Assembly (NCBI GenBank): GCA_964242625.1
Contig: CAXTAO010000002.1
Coordinates: 124,001 to 188,000, forward strand
Direction of reading: 5' to 3'
Source of the DNA: JASLDZ01 sp964242625
GTDB lineage: Bacteria; Pseudomonadota; Alphaproteobacteria; Caulobacterales; Caulobacteraceae
Length of the DNA stretch: 64,000 nucleotides
This document shows positions 21,878 to 30,441 of this stretch, one piece after another. The position numbers were made by a program, and so were the translations under genes. The notes under the pieces were generated by a model. That model saw only the letters and a program-made list of their open reading frames with translations, ran no database searches and was not told the DNA's origin. Within the stretch, counting starts at the first letter, position 1. Every line of letters begins with the position of its first letter.

Positions 21878-22288
21878 TCAGCCGGGCGCGGGCGCGCACA
21901 TGTGCCGCCAGTCGGCGCGGGCGCACGTCGCGCCCGTGCTCTTGACGACATAGTTCGCGCTTGGCCGGTCGTAGCGCCAGTCGCGGCCGTCGAGGTCGCG
22001 GCCGGTGATCGCGCCGGTGGGGCCGATCTGCACCGACCAGGCGTGGCCGGTCGCGTCCTGGGTGCCGCGGATGAAGCCGCCGGTGCAGCGGCTCACGTTG
22101 TAGAGCAGCGTCTCGCGCCGGCTCGTGTCGAAGGCGCGGCCGGGGAAGCGCGACCCCTGCGAGCCGCCGCCAGAGCAGCCGATGTCGATCCCGGCGTCGC
22201 TGGTGAACGGGAAGGCGGGCGGAGGGTCGGGCAGCTGGCCGGCGCTGACGTCGAGCACCTGGGCGAGGACGAGGGCGACGGCGAGCAC
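21878..22288 (-). CDS. Secreted hypothetical protein
   Basis: 136 residues from GTG 22288, chosen because AGGAGG lies six bases upstream and the N-terminus MLAVALVLAQVLDVSAG is then a signal peptide. The mature part is about 115 residues with four or more cysteines (IGCSGGG, SRCTGGF, ATCARADW, HMCAP), a pattern that fits two disulfides in a small periplasmic protein. It also has several short beta-like segments. I do not recognise a family. It lies downstream of the AlgX-like gene on the same strand, with a 64-base gap, and could belong to that unit. Confidence 0.6.
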   Translation of the reverse strand: MLAVALVLAQVLDVSAGQLPDPPPAFPFTSDAGIDIGCSGGGSQGSRFPGRAFDTSRRETLLYNVSRCTGGFIRGTQDATGHAWSVQIGPTGAITGRDLDGRDWRYDRPSANYVVKSTGATCARADWRHMCAPAPG

Positions 22289-22352
22289 GGCGGACCTCCT
22301 GACACACGGGCTTCGCGGGCTACGCGCGACGTCGCGCGCGGTTGCGCGAGGC

Positions 22353-23816
22353 TCAGCGCTGGGCCTCCAGCTCGTGCACCAGCGCCTGCAACGTCGGGTC
22401 GCCTCGGCAGTTGGCGGCTCCCGCCTTCGCCGCCGCACGGGCGGCCGCAAGATCGCCGCCCGCGCGCAGGAGCTCGGCCAGCCACACGTGCGCGCCGGCG
22501 TTCTCGGGCCCGAGCCGCACGGCGGTGCGCAGCGCGGGCTCGGCCGCGTCCGCGTCGCCGAGGGCGAGCGCGGCGAAGCCGAAGTGCTCGAAGCCGAACG
22601 GATGCCAGGGCGCGACGGCGCAGGTGCGCGCGAACAGATCGCGCGCCTCGGCGAAACGGTGCTGGCGCAGGCGCACGACGCCCAGGTGCAAGAGGAAGCT
22701 CCAGCGCGCAGGGGCCCCCTCCAGCGCGGCCGCGAAGGCCGACGCGGCGCCCTCTACGTCGTCGAGCGCGAGGCGCGCGCGGCCTTCGGTGAAGCGGCGG
22801 TCCGGCGTGGTCTCGCGTGCGAGCGCGGCTTGCGAGGCCTCCAAGGCGCCCGGCGCGTCGCCGCCGGCGAGCCTGCGGCGGGCCTCCGCGTCGAGCGCCT
22901 GCGCCTCGGCGTCGACCCCCGGGTCGGGCCAGGTCTCGCGCCAGCTGGTGAGCGCCCAGTCGATGGACCCGAACCGCAGCGCCCGCTCGGCCCGCTCCAC
23001 GATGACCACGTCCGGCCGCTCCTCGTGGATCAACTCGGGGAAGAAACGGTTGTCGGCCCCCACCACGACCGTGCGGCGGAAGCTCTCCGCCAGGAACGGG
23101 CCCATGTCGGTGGCGAAGCTGTCGCGCGCGACCACGCACGTCGGCAGGGCGGGATCGTCGACCTCGAACACCTTGAGCGCGAGCCGTGCCTCATCGTATC
23201 GCTCGAGAACGACGCGGGCGCGTGGTTCTAGGATCTCGGCGCATGGGGCGGGGGCCCGACGCGGGGGATCGTACGCCCCGCCGAGGTCGCCCACCTCGTC
23301 GCGCCAACGCCAGCGCACCTCGTGCGGTCCGATCACTCGGGCGCCCTGGCCCACCCGGTCCATCACGAGGCGATAGGCGGCGTAGGCCCCCACGCTCGTC
23401 CAGTGGCTGTCGGTCCGGCGATAGATGTCCACCGCCCCCCGCGCCGCCTTGAGCGCCTCGCGCGGGTGGACGAGGTTGAGCTCCGGCCTGTGCCCGAACA
23501 GCTCGGCGAAGCGGTCGGCGAGCGAGGGCGTGGCGAAGCCCAGCCCTTCCGGCAGTTCGTCGGGGTGTACGCCGTGGGCGTCCGGCGCGAGCAGCCAGCA
23601 GAGCCGGGCGCCCACCTCCCGGCAGATCGCGATGCGCCGCTCGACCGCGATGCTCCAGTCGCGGCGAAGGCCGTCCACGTCGTCCCAGGGTGCGCCGTAG
23701 AGCGCGGCGGCGTCGAAGTCGCCCGATCGCAGGTGGAAGAGGCGCGGGCGGCCGTCGGCGCTGCGCCCTTCGGCCACCTCTTCGACACGCCCCTTCAGCA
23801 TGGCGGCTTCGGTCAT
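22353..23816 (-). CDS. AlgX/AlgJ-like SGNH acyltransferase-type protein with TPR tail
   Basis: 487 residues. Residues about 25-310 resemble the SGNH hydrolase-like domain of AlgX/AlgJ: the Asp136-x-His138 pair in RRTDSHWTSVGAYA and a serine in ARDSFATDMGPFL (Ser233) would form the triad. In AlgX and AlgJ this domain O-acetylates alginate. From about 330 to the end there are TPR-like helical repeats (AEARDLFARTCAVAPWHPF, DAAEPALRTAVRLGP). There is no signal peptide or membrane helix, so unlike AlgX it seems to be cytoplasmic. ATG 23816 overlaps the stop of the acyl-AMP ligase gene (ATGA), so the two are translationally coupled. The acyl group handled is inferred to be the ligase product. Confidence 0.72.
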   Translation of the reverse strand: MTEAAMLKGRVEEVAEGRSADGRPRLFHLRSGDFDAAALYGAPWDDVDGLRRDWSIAVERRIAICREVGARLCWLLAPDAHGVHPDELPEGLGFATPSLADRFAELFGHRPELNLVHPREALKAARGAVDIYRRTDSHWTSVGAYAAYRLVMDRVGQGARVIGPHEVRWRWRDEVGDLGGAYDPPRRAPAPCAEILEPRARVVLERYDEARLALKVFEVDDPALPTCVVARDSFATDMGPFLAESFRRTVVVGADNRFFPELIHEERPDVVIVERAERALRFGSIDWALTSWRETWPDPGVDAEAQALDAEARRRLAGGDAPGALEASQAALARETTPDRRFTEGRARLALDDVEGAASAFAAALEGAPARWSFLLHLGVVRLRQHRFAEARDLFARTCAVAPWHPFGFEHFGFAALALGDADAAEPALRTAVRLGPENAGAHVWLAELLRAGGDLAAARAAAKAGAANCRGDPTLQALVHELEAQR

Positions 23817-26134
23817 GCGGCCCTCCGGTCGTCTTCGGCGAGGGCGCGCCCCTCCAGCGCGGCGGCGATCGCGCCCACGGTGCGGGCGGCGGCGACGCGC
23901 TCGTCCACCTCCCGGCGGCTGATGCGCTCCAAGCGCAGCATGAGGATGGTGTGGCCGAGGCTGTCCCAGCCGCCGACGTCGCCCGGCCCCATGGCGTCGT
24001 GCACCGCCGCCGCGGGCACGCCGAAGCACTGCTCGACGGCCAGCGCCACCGCCTCGCGCGCGGAGGCGGCGGCCGTTGGCGGGTGCGCCTCCACCGCGGT
24101 GGGCGCGTCCGGCGCCGCCGCCTCGGGTGCGGACGCGGTCCGGAAAGCGTCGGACGCCTCTCCGGGCGCAGGGTCGGCGCACACAACCGCGAGCGCGTCG
24201 GGCGCTTCGGGCGCGTCGGACGCCAGCGGGGGAGCGGCCAGCGGCGGTTCGGGTGCGGGCGGCCCGTAATCCGCCTCGGGAGCGATCGCCTCCCCGTGCG
24301 CTTCGATCGGGGCGAGCGGGGTGGGAGCGGCGAGCGGCTCCAACGGTCGGCGCGGGCCGAGCGCGGCGGCGAGGCGTCGCCTCCACCAGGGCTCGGCCGC
24401 CCGCGGAGGCGGGGCGGAGTCGCCGGCGATCATCACAGGCGCCGGCTCGGGCGGGTCCGCGGCCGCCCGCTCCGCGTCACGGGTCTGCAGACGGCGCAGG
24501 TTTTCCGCCCGGCTCATCTTGCCGCTCGTCGACTTCACCACCCAGCCGGGCGGACCGAACTCCAGCCGTCGAACGTGCAGGTCGAGCGCGGCCTCGACCC
24601 GCTCGCGCACTGCGCGGCCCAGCTCGGCCTGGGCGGCGTCGTCGAGCTCGGCCGCCTCCGTCTCGAGGAGGAGCACGCACGCCTCGCCCCCGGTCTCGGC
24701 GTCGGGAACGCCCAGCGCCGCGACGCGCCCGGGCCGGATGCCGGGCACGGCGCTCGCCAGGCTCTCGATGTCGCCCGCGTAGAAGTTGCGCCCGTTGACG
24801 ATCAGCATCTCCTTGCGACGTCCGCACACATAGAGTTCGCCATCGTGCAGGAAGCCGATGTCGCCCGAGCGGTGCCAGCCGTCGGCGGTCATGGCGTCGG
24901 CGTCGAGCTCGGGGGCGAGGTGATAGCCGGCGAACAGCGTCCGGCTCCTGACGAGGATCTCGCCCGCGCGCGCCTCGCCGTTCTCCGCGCCCTCGATCCG
25001 CAGCCGCACGCCCGGGAGGGGCTCGCCGCAGGAGAGGAAGCTGCGCGCGGTCGCAGGGCCGTCGCCCACGGGCGCCACCACGCCGTCCTCGTCGAGGCGC
25101 TGGCGGTCGAGCCTGAGCACCCGCGGCGGCGCGCCCGGCTGGGTCTGGGTGGCGGCGAAGACGACCTCGGCCATGCCGTAGCAGCAGGAGAGCGTATCGG
25201 CGGTCACGCCGCAGTCACCGAACACCCGCACGAAGTCGCGCACCGTCTCCGGCCGGCAAGGCTCCGAGCAGTTCACCAGCGTGCGCAGGCTCGTAAGGTC
25301 GAAGCGCTCGGCCGGATCGCGCGTCCGCACGAGGTGCGCCAAGCCGAAGTTGGGCGTCCACGACACGGTCGCCCGGTGGCGCTCGATCAGCCGCAGGATC
25401 GAGCACGGGTCGCCCACCCAGCTGAACGGGTCCACCGTGACGACGCTCGCGCCCAGGATCAGCGGCATGAGGAAGCCCGTGATCAGCCCCATGTCGTGGT
25501 AGAGCGGCAGCCAGCTCGCCACCACGTCGTCCCCCGACAGCTTGAGCCGACGCGCCACCGTGTCGACGTGCAGGCCGATCTGGGCGTGGGTGAGCACCAC
25601 GCCCTTCTTGAGCCCCGTCGTGCCCGAGCTGTGCTGCAGGAGCGCGGTGCGCGCCGGCGCCGAGAGCGCGTCGGGCGGAGTCTCCCCGTCGGCGGCGGAT
25701 CGCGCGGTGACCAGCGCCGCGCCGTGTTCGGCGGCGAGGGCGGCCAGCTCAGGCACAGGCTCCGGCCCCGTGACGACGAGGGCCGGACGGATGCGGGCGA
25801 AGAGCGCGCGATGCGCCTCCCAATGCAGGGCGGCGTCCTGCTTGGGGGAGGGCGGCGCGAGGATGGTGGGATGCAGCCCCGCGCGCAGGGCGCCCATGGT
25901 CGCAGGATAAATGTCGAGCCCGTGCGGCAGAACGATCGCGGCCACCCTTCGCCCTGGCTCCTGGGGCGCCGTCGCCATGCGCTGAGCCCACAGCCGCGAC
26001 TGCGCCTGGAGGTCGCCGTAGGTGAGCATGCGGAACGCGTCCCGCCCGTCCGCCAGCACGACGAAGGGCTTGTGCGGGCGTGTTCGCGCGTGCCGGGCGA
26101 GATGCTCGACGAGCGTCAGATCGGCGGGGTTCAT
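23813..26134 (-). CDS. Fatty acyl-AMP ligase fused to a C-terminal acyl carrier domain
   Basis: 773 residues from ATG 26134. The adenylation domain has the A3 loop HSSGTTGLKKG (168-178), SWLPLYHDMGLI, YGMAEVVFAATQ, FLSCGEPLPG, WHRSGDIGFL and IVNGRNFYAGDIE. The SCG.PLPG and NGRN.Y..DIE motifs point to the FAAL group, which makes acyl-adenylates and passes them to a carrier and not to CoA. After a long Ala/Pro-rich linker (about 575-670) there is a carrier domain with GGWDSLGHTIL; Ser725 is the expected phosphopantetheine site. A lipid is therefore activated and loaded in cis. The following SGNH-TPR gene overlaps it. The open frame upstream of 26134 is not coding. Confidence 0.85.
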   Translation of the reverse strand: MNPADLTLVEHLARHARTRPHKPFVVLADGRDAFRMLTYGDLQAQSRLWAQRMATAPQEPGRRVAAIVLPHGLDIYPATMGALRAGLHPTILAPPSPKQDAALHWEAHRALFARIRPALVVTGPEPVPELAALAAEHGAALVTARSAADGETPPDALSAPARTALLQHSSGTTGLKKGVVLTHAQIGLHVDTVARRLKLSGDDVVASWLPLYHDMGLITGFLMPLILGASVVTVDPFSWVGDPCSILRLIERHRATVSWTPNFGLAHLVRTRDPAERFDLTSLRTLVNCSEPCRPETVRDFVRVFGDCGVTADTLSCCYGMAEVVFAATQTQPGAPPRVLRLDRQRLDEDGVVAPVGDGPATARSFLSCGEPLPGVRLRIEGAENGEARAGEILVRSRTLFAGYHLAPELDADAMTADGWHRSGDIGFLHDGELYVCGRRKEMLIVNGRNFYAGDIESLASAVPGIRPGRVAALGVPDAETGGEACVLLLETEAAELDDAAQAELGRAVRERVEAALDLHVRRLEFGPPGWVVKSTSGKMSRAENLRRLQTRDAERAAADPPEPAPVMIAGDSAPPPRAAEPWWRRRLAAALGPRRPLEPLAAPTPLAPIEAHGEAIAPEADYGPPAPEPPLAAPPLASDAPEAPDALAVVCADPAPGEASDAFRTASAPEAAAPDAPTAVEAHPPTAAASAREAVALAVEQCFGVPAAAVHDAMGPGDVGGWDSLGHTILMLRLERISRREVDERVAAARTVGAIAAALEGRALAEDDRRAA

Positions 26135-26243
26135 GGGCGCCTCCCCGGCCCCGACCTCCGTCGACGCCGATTCATCGTAAACCAAACGTAGAGACACTGG
26201 CTGGCAATTTACAACCACAGGTTTAACGCGAGATCGTCCGGCC
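26135..26243. promoter_or_regulatory. Divergent promoter region, acyl-AMP ligase and glycosyltransferase
   Basis: A 109-base gap that is conspicuously AT-rich for this genome around GATTCATCGTAAACC (about 26169-26183) and GGCAATTTACAACC (about 26202-26215). It must contain promoters for both directions. A GANTC (CcrM-type) methylation site, GATTC, lies within it. I could not assign specific -35/-10 elements. Confidence 0.4.
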
Positions 26244-28340
26244 ATGCTCGCCGTCGCTTTTCCGCCCGCGTCGCCCGGGGTGGACGCCCTCGACGTCGAG
26301 GCGCGCCGGCGCTTCGCTCTGGCCTTCGACGCCGCCACCTTCCTGGCCGCCCTGCGCCAGGCGCATCCCGAGTTCACCCACGCCGAGCCCGATCCCGTGG
26401 CGCTGTACCTCTCGGACCCCCGATACGCGCGGCTGGACGCCAACCCCTTGTTCGACGAGGATTGGTACCGGCGCGCCTACCCCGACGTGGCGCAGGCGAT
26501 CGGTGAGGGCCGCGCGGTCTCCGGACTGTTCCACTGGGTGACGCTCGGGGCGGACGAGGGGCGCTTCCCGTGCTACGCGGTGCAGGCCCGGGCGGCGCTG
26601 CGCGGCTCGCCGGCCCTCCCGCCCGATCCGCGCACCTTCGACGCCGAGCTCTACCTTGGGGCGAACCCGGAGGCGCGGCTCTACATCCGCCAGTTCCCGC
26701 ACCTCGACGCCCTCGCCTACGCCGGCGGGCTCGGGCGCTGGCTCGACCCGGTCCCCGCACCGGTCGCCGATCCGCGCGACATCGCGGCCGAGCCGCTCCT
26801 CACCCCCGTCCTGGCGCTGCTCAAGGCCGAGTTCGACGAGGACTGGTACGCCGAGACCTATCTCGCGACCGCGGACGGGGCCGGGCGCTGGGTCGACCCC
26901 TGGTCCCACTATGTCGGCGACGGCATGCGCCGGGGTCATTCGCCCAGCGGGCGGTTCTGCGAGAGCTGGTACCGCGCCTTCCATCCCGACGTGCGGCAGG
27001 CCGTGGAGGAGGGCCTCCTCCTCTGCGGTTTCCATCACTGGGTGGTGACCGGCCGCGACGAGGGGCGCCCCCCCCGCTTCGATCAGGCGCAGGCGCTGGA
27101 GCACGCCATCCCCGGCGTGACGCGCCCCGTGCTGCAGGAGCGCGCCCGCGCGCTGGAGGCGCGGCTCGCCCCCACGCCGTGCCGGGTGGTGACGGGGCGG
27201 CCCCGCACGCTGTGGCTCGTGCTGCCGCGGCTCAACCCCGACATCAGTTTCGGCGGCTACCGCGCGTTCTACGAGCTGGTCGCCGCCGTCCGGCCGTGGA
27301 TCGAGGCGCGGGGGATGCGTCTGGCGGTGGTGGTGCTGGAGGAGGGGCGCGCCAACTCCGATTACTTCCTGTGGCGCACGCCCGAGCCCCGGCTACGGCG
27401 CGCCTTCACCGGACTCGAGATCCGCGGTCGCGGCGAGATCGAGACACTGGAGATCGGCGCGCGCGACCGTTTCCTCGCCTACTCGTCATGGGACGTGGTG
27501 TTCGCCTCGCCGCTGGCGGCGCTGACCGACGAGCCGCGGGTGATCAGCCTCGTGCAGGAGTACGAGCCGATCTTCCACGACTACGGCGCGGTGCGCGCGG
27601 TGAGCGACTGGGCGTTGGGTCTGCCGGCCTATCCCGTCTTCAACTCGACCGCCCTGCGCGACTTCTTCGCCGCCGAAGACCTGGGGCTGTTCCGCGCCAA
27701 GGCGCACGCGCAGGAAGGTTCGGACTACGCGGTCTTCGAGCATGTGGTGAACCGTCTGCCCGGGCAGGACGCCGCCGCCATGCGCGCGCGGACCGAGCGA
27801 ACCTGCGCCGTCTACGCCCGACCGGAGGGTCACGCGGCGCGCAACCTCTACGAACTGGCCGAGCTGGCGCTCAAGGACCTGTGCCGGCGGGGCCTGTTCG
27901 ACGCCCGCTGGCGCTTCGTGGGGCTGGGGTGCCTCGCCCCGCAGCCGCCGGTCGAGTTGGGCGGCGGCCACCGGCTGGAGTTCGTTCCCAAGATGGCCGC
28001 GGACGCCTACGGCGCGCTGGTGAGCCGGCTCGATCTGGGCGTCAGCCTGATGTACGCGCCCCACCCCAGCGTAATGCCGTTCGAGTTCGCCACCACCGGC
28101 GCGCTCGTCGTGACCAACACCTTCTCCAACCGGCCGGCGAGCTGGTTCGAGCGCGTCAGCCCCAACATCGTACCGGGCGAGCCCACCCTGCCCGGCCTCG
28201 TCGCGGCCCTGAAGCGCGCCCTCGACCGGGTGGACGACGTCGAAGCGCGGGCGGCGGGTGTTCTCCAGCCGCGCACCGCGTCCTGGAGCGAGGTGTTCAC
28301 CCGCGGTTTCCTCGACGACACGGTGGGGCGGTTGCTGTGA
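26244..28340 (+). CDS. WsaF-like glycosyltransferase with N-terminal DWY/YPDV repeats
   Basis: 698 residues. The N-terminal 300 residues contain three degenerate repeats of the type FDEDWYRRAYPDV...HW...G..EGR.P (about 72-112, 195-235, 240-280). Such repeats occur on polysaccharide-associated glycosyltransferases. The C-terminal part (about 320-690) resembles the WsaF/rhamnosyltransferase group: WLVLPRLNPDISFGGYRAF, SLVQEYEPIFHDYG, FNSTALRDFF, and the GT4-like donor region SLMYAPHPSVMPFEFATTGALVV. It would be a cytoplasmic enzyme adding a sugar to a surface glycan or lipid carrier. It is divergent from the FAAL and AlgX-like genes, which suggests one glycan pathway. Donor and acceptor are unknown. 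Confidence 0.8.
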   Translation: MLAVAFPPASPGVDALDVEARRRFALAFDAATFLAALRQAHPEFTHAEPDPVALYLSDPRYARLDANPLFDEDWYRRAYPDVAQAIGEGRAVSGLFHWVTLGADEGRFPCYAVQARAALRGSPALPPDPRTFDAELYLGANPEARLYIRQFPHLDALAYAGGLGRWLDPVPAPVADPRDIAAEPLLTPVLALLKAEFDEDWYAETYLATADGAGRWVDPWSHYVGDGMRRGHSPSGRFCESWYRAFHPDVRQAVEEGLLLCGFHHWVVTGRDEGRPPRFDQAQALEHAIPGVTRPVLQERARALEARLAPTPCRVVTGRPRTLWLVLPRLNPDISFGGYRAFYELVAAVRPWIEARGMRLAVVVLEEGRANSDYFLWRTPEPRLRRAFTGLEIRGRGEIETLEIGARDRFLAYSSWDVVFASPLAALTDEPRVISLVQEYEPIFHDYGAVRAVSDWALGLPAYPVFNSTALRDFFAAEDLGLFRAKAHAQEGSDYAVFEHVVNRLPGQDAAAMRARTERTCAVYARPEGHAARNLYELAELALKDLCRRGLFDARWRFVGLGCLAPQPPVELGGGHRLEFVPKMAADAYGALVSRLDLGVSLMYAPHPSVMPFEFATTGALVVTNTFSNRPASWFERVSPNIVPGEPTLPGLVAALKRALDRVDDVEARAAGVLQPRTASWSEVFTRGFLDDTVGRLL

Positions 28341-28510
28341 ATTCGCCTTTCGCGGGAAGTCTGAACGGGATCGGCGCAGAGCTTGGCGCCGCGTGAGCTT
28401 TTTCTGGGACAAATTGCGGCGGCGACCGCATCTTTCGGCGCAGCGCGGGCGTAAAGACAGTGTTAAGGACGACGGGCCCGCGGGCGCGGGTCGCCAAAGG
28501 GGATTTGCCT

Positions 28511-29299
28511 ATGCTTCGTCATCTGGGGGCGGCTAGCGCGGCCGTGATGGCTATGGCGGCGTTCGCGCCGGCCAACGCCGCTGTGTCATTCGTGTCCGCC
28601 AAGGCGATCACCAACGCTGCGGCCTACACCGACTACAACCAGCCCCGCTACGGCCAGGGCTTCGGCACCGACTCTGACAGCACCACGGACGTGTCGACGG
28701 GCGTCGACGCCTTTGCCAGCGCCCAGGCCAACACCTACCAAAAGCGCGGGCCGGGCGTGGACTCGGCCAGCGCGTTGGAGGAGTCGAATGGCACCTTCGC
28801 CAGCGCCTCTAGCGGCGTCCTCGACACGTCGGGCGTGACCAGCGCCACGACCTACGGCGTCGGCGAGACCGCCGAGGGCTATAGCGAGGGCCAGAGCGTC
28901 GCGTACACCTTCACCGTCGACGCCGCCTCGGTTATCAACCTCAGCTACATCCTTAGCGAGACCTACGGCGGGCAGGGCTCCTATAGCCAGCTCTACCTTG
29001 GCGCGGCCGACCTCTCGTCTCAGCTGTTCAACAACTATCTCACGCCGAACACATCGGACACCCTAAGCTTCAATCTCTCCGCCGGCACCTACTTGCTCAG
29101 CCTGTATACCCAGGTCGGCGACGACGCTTATGCGGTCGACGGCGCCAGCGCCTACGGCGCGCACGAGGAGAAGGTGAGCTTCGACATCCAGACCTCGGCC
29201 GCTCCGGAGCCGGGCACCTGGGCGCTGATGATGGCGGGCGTGGGCCTCGCCGGTGCGGCCCTGCGCCGCCGCCGCACCGCGGGCGCGCTCGCCGCCTGA
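28511..29299 (+). CDS. PEPxxWA-CTERM sorting-domain protein A
   Basis: 262 residues from ATG 28511, with AAGGGGA upstream; the frame continues 17 codons upstream without a good start. A signal peptide (AAVMAMAAFAPANA) is followed by a Ser/Thr/Ala-rich beta-type domain and the C-terminal sorting signal PEPGTWALMMAGVGLAGAALRR: a PEP motif, a hydrophobic helix and an arginine cluster. PEP-CTERM proteins are exported and then cut and anchored by an exosortase, and they usually accompany exopolysaccharide genes; no exosortase is in this window. FTVDAASVINLSYILSET and the terminal 50 residues match protein B closely. The function is unknown. Confidence 0.85.
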   Translation: MLRHLGAASAAVMAMAAFAPANAAVSFVSAKAITNAAAYTDYNQPRYGQGFGTDSDSTTDVSTGVDAFASAQANTYQKRGPGVDSASALEESNGTFASASSGVLDTSGVTSATTYGVGETAEGYSEGQSVAYTFTVDAASVINLSYILSETYGGQGSYSQLYLGAADLSSQLFNNYLTPNTSDTLSFNLSAGTYLLSLYTQVGDDAYAVDGASAYGAHEEKVSFDIQTSAAPEPGTWALMMAGVGLAGAALRRRRTAGALAA

Positions 29300-29321
29300 T
29301 CGGGCGTCAGGCCGACATTAA

Positions 29322-29354
29322 GGGGCGGAGCGGGCGACCGCTCCGCCCCTTTTT
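29322..29354 (+). terminator. Rho-independent terminator of PEP-CTERM unit A
   Basis: A perfect 12-bp stem (GGGGCGGAGCGG / CCGCTCCGCCCC) with a GCGA loop is followed by five T residues. It lies 22 bases after the stop codon of protein A. The structure is repeated after protein B. Confidence 0.92.
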
Positions 29355-29565
29355 CGTTCGCCGCGCCTCGCCGTCGTCCTCGCCATAGACCGTGTACTCG
29401 CCTTACGCGGGAAGGATGAACGACAGGATCATGCGGATCGCCGCGTAACGATCTTTTTTGGGACGGAAAGGCGGCGCGACGCATCTTTCGGTCGAGTGGG
29501 GGCGTAAACACACTGTTAGGGACGACGGGTTCGCGCGCGTGCGGCGCCGTCACAAGGGACATCAC

Positions 29566-30357
29566 ATGATCAGACACCTGGGGGCCGCCAGCGCCGCCGT
29601 CATCGCCATGGCCGCGTTCGCACCGGCTCACGCCGCCGTGAGCTTCGTGTCGTCCACCGCCCAAGCCAACGCCGTCGCGCGGACCTTCATGGGTTCCACG
29701 CAAACGGGCAGTGGGTTCGGCAACAACGCCGACTCGACATCGACCTTCGAACCGAACCTCGGCGTTGGCGCGAAGGCTTCGGCGGAAGGTTCGGACAAGT
29801 ACGGCAACGACACGGCGGCTTCGTCCGCCCGCGAGCTGTCCAACGCCTATTTCACGAGCACGTCGAGCGGCTACCTCGACCTGACGGGTTCGACCACCGC
29901 CGCCAGCTACGTCGCCGGCAACACGGCCGACGCGTATAGCGAAGGCCAGAACGCCTCGTACACCTTCACCGTCGACACCGCGTCGGTGATCAACCTCAGC
30001 TATCTCTTGTCGGAGACGGCGACGGGCGGCAGCGCCTATACGCAGCTGTACCTCGGTACGACGGATTTCTACACCGACGTGCTGTATAACGGCAATCTGG
30101 CCCCGAACACCTCGGGCAGCATGAGCTACGACCTAGCCGCGGGCACCTACTACCTTAACCTGTACTCGCAGGTGAACGACTACGCCTCGGCCGGTTCTCT
30201 CGGCACGGCGGCGGGGTCGCACGAGGAGAAGGTCAGCTTCGACATTCAGACCTCGGCCGCGCCTGAGCCGGCCACCTGGGCGCTGATGGCGGCGGGCGTG
30301 GGCCTCGCCGGCGCGGCGCTGCGCCGGCGCCGGACCGCGGGCGCGTTCGCGGCCTGA
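29566..30357 (+). CDS. PEPxxWA-CTERM sorting-domain protein B
   Basis: 263 residues from ATG 29566, with AAGGGA upstream. It is a paralogue of the preceding gene: the same signal peptide start (RHLGAASAAVIAMAAFAPAHA), a related middle (YTFTVDTASVINLSYLLSE), and a C-terminus with PEPATWALMAAGVGLAG followed by RRRR. The divergent part is residues about 30-130. The mature protein should be exported and processed at the PEP motif by an exosortase encoded elsewhere. The two copies may be alternative surface proteins expressed from equivalent promoters. Confidence 0.85.
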   Translation: MIRHLGAASAAVIAMAAFAPAHAAVSFVSSTAQANAVARTFMGSTQTGSGFGNNADSTSTFEPNLGVGAKASAEGSDKYGNDTAASSARELSNAYFTSTSSGYLDLTGSTTAASYVAGNTADAYSEGQNASYTFTVDTASVINLSYLLSETATGGSAYTQLYLGTTDFYTDVLYNGNLAPNTSGSMSYDLAAGTYYLNLYSQVNDYASAGSLGTAAGSHEEKVSFDIQTSAAPEPATWALMAAGVGLAGAALRRRRTAGAFAA

Positions 30358-30382
30358 AGCCTCGACCTTCGGGTCTGAAGCT

Positions 30383-30418
30383 CGAAGGGGCGGAGTGGGC
30401 GACCGCTCCGCCCCTTCG
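30383..30418 (+). terminator. Terminator of PEP-CTERM unit B
   Basis: A 16-bp stem from CGAAGGGGCGGAGTGG to CCGCTCCGCCCCTTCG with a GCGA loop and one G-T wobble. It copies the unit A terminator but lacks a long T tract. It may also serve the convergent KAS III gene, which stops at 30442. Confidence 0.8.
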
Positions 30419-30441
30419 CACGTCCGGGGTCGGCGCGCCGC

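Larger units (their letters stand above)
28343..30418 (+). repeat. Tandem duplication of a whole PEP-CTERM transcription unit
   Basis: Unit A (about 28343-29354) and unit B (about 29396-30418) match along their length: a shared upstream block (TCGCCTT.CGCGGGAAG, then TTTTTTGGGAC, CGCATCTTTCGG, GGGCGTAAA.ACA.TGTTA, GGACGACGGG), a homologous gene, and a terminator of identical design (GGGGCGGAG.GG-GCGA-CCGCTCCGCCCC). The duplication therefore covers promoter, gene and terminator. Boundaries are by eye. Confidence 0.8.

Noticed and set aside
26135..26443. Upstream extension of the acyl-AMP ligase
   Set aside because: It runs through the AT-rich divergent promoter and into the glycosyltransferase gene; the ATG at 26134 begins the conserved domain.
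28258..28536. Open frame of 92 codons spanning the start of PEP-CTERM unit A
   Set aside because: It crosses the conserved promoter-like block and has no support beyond being open.
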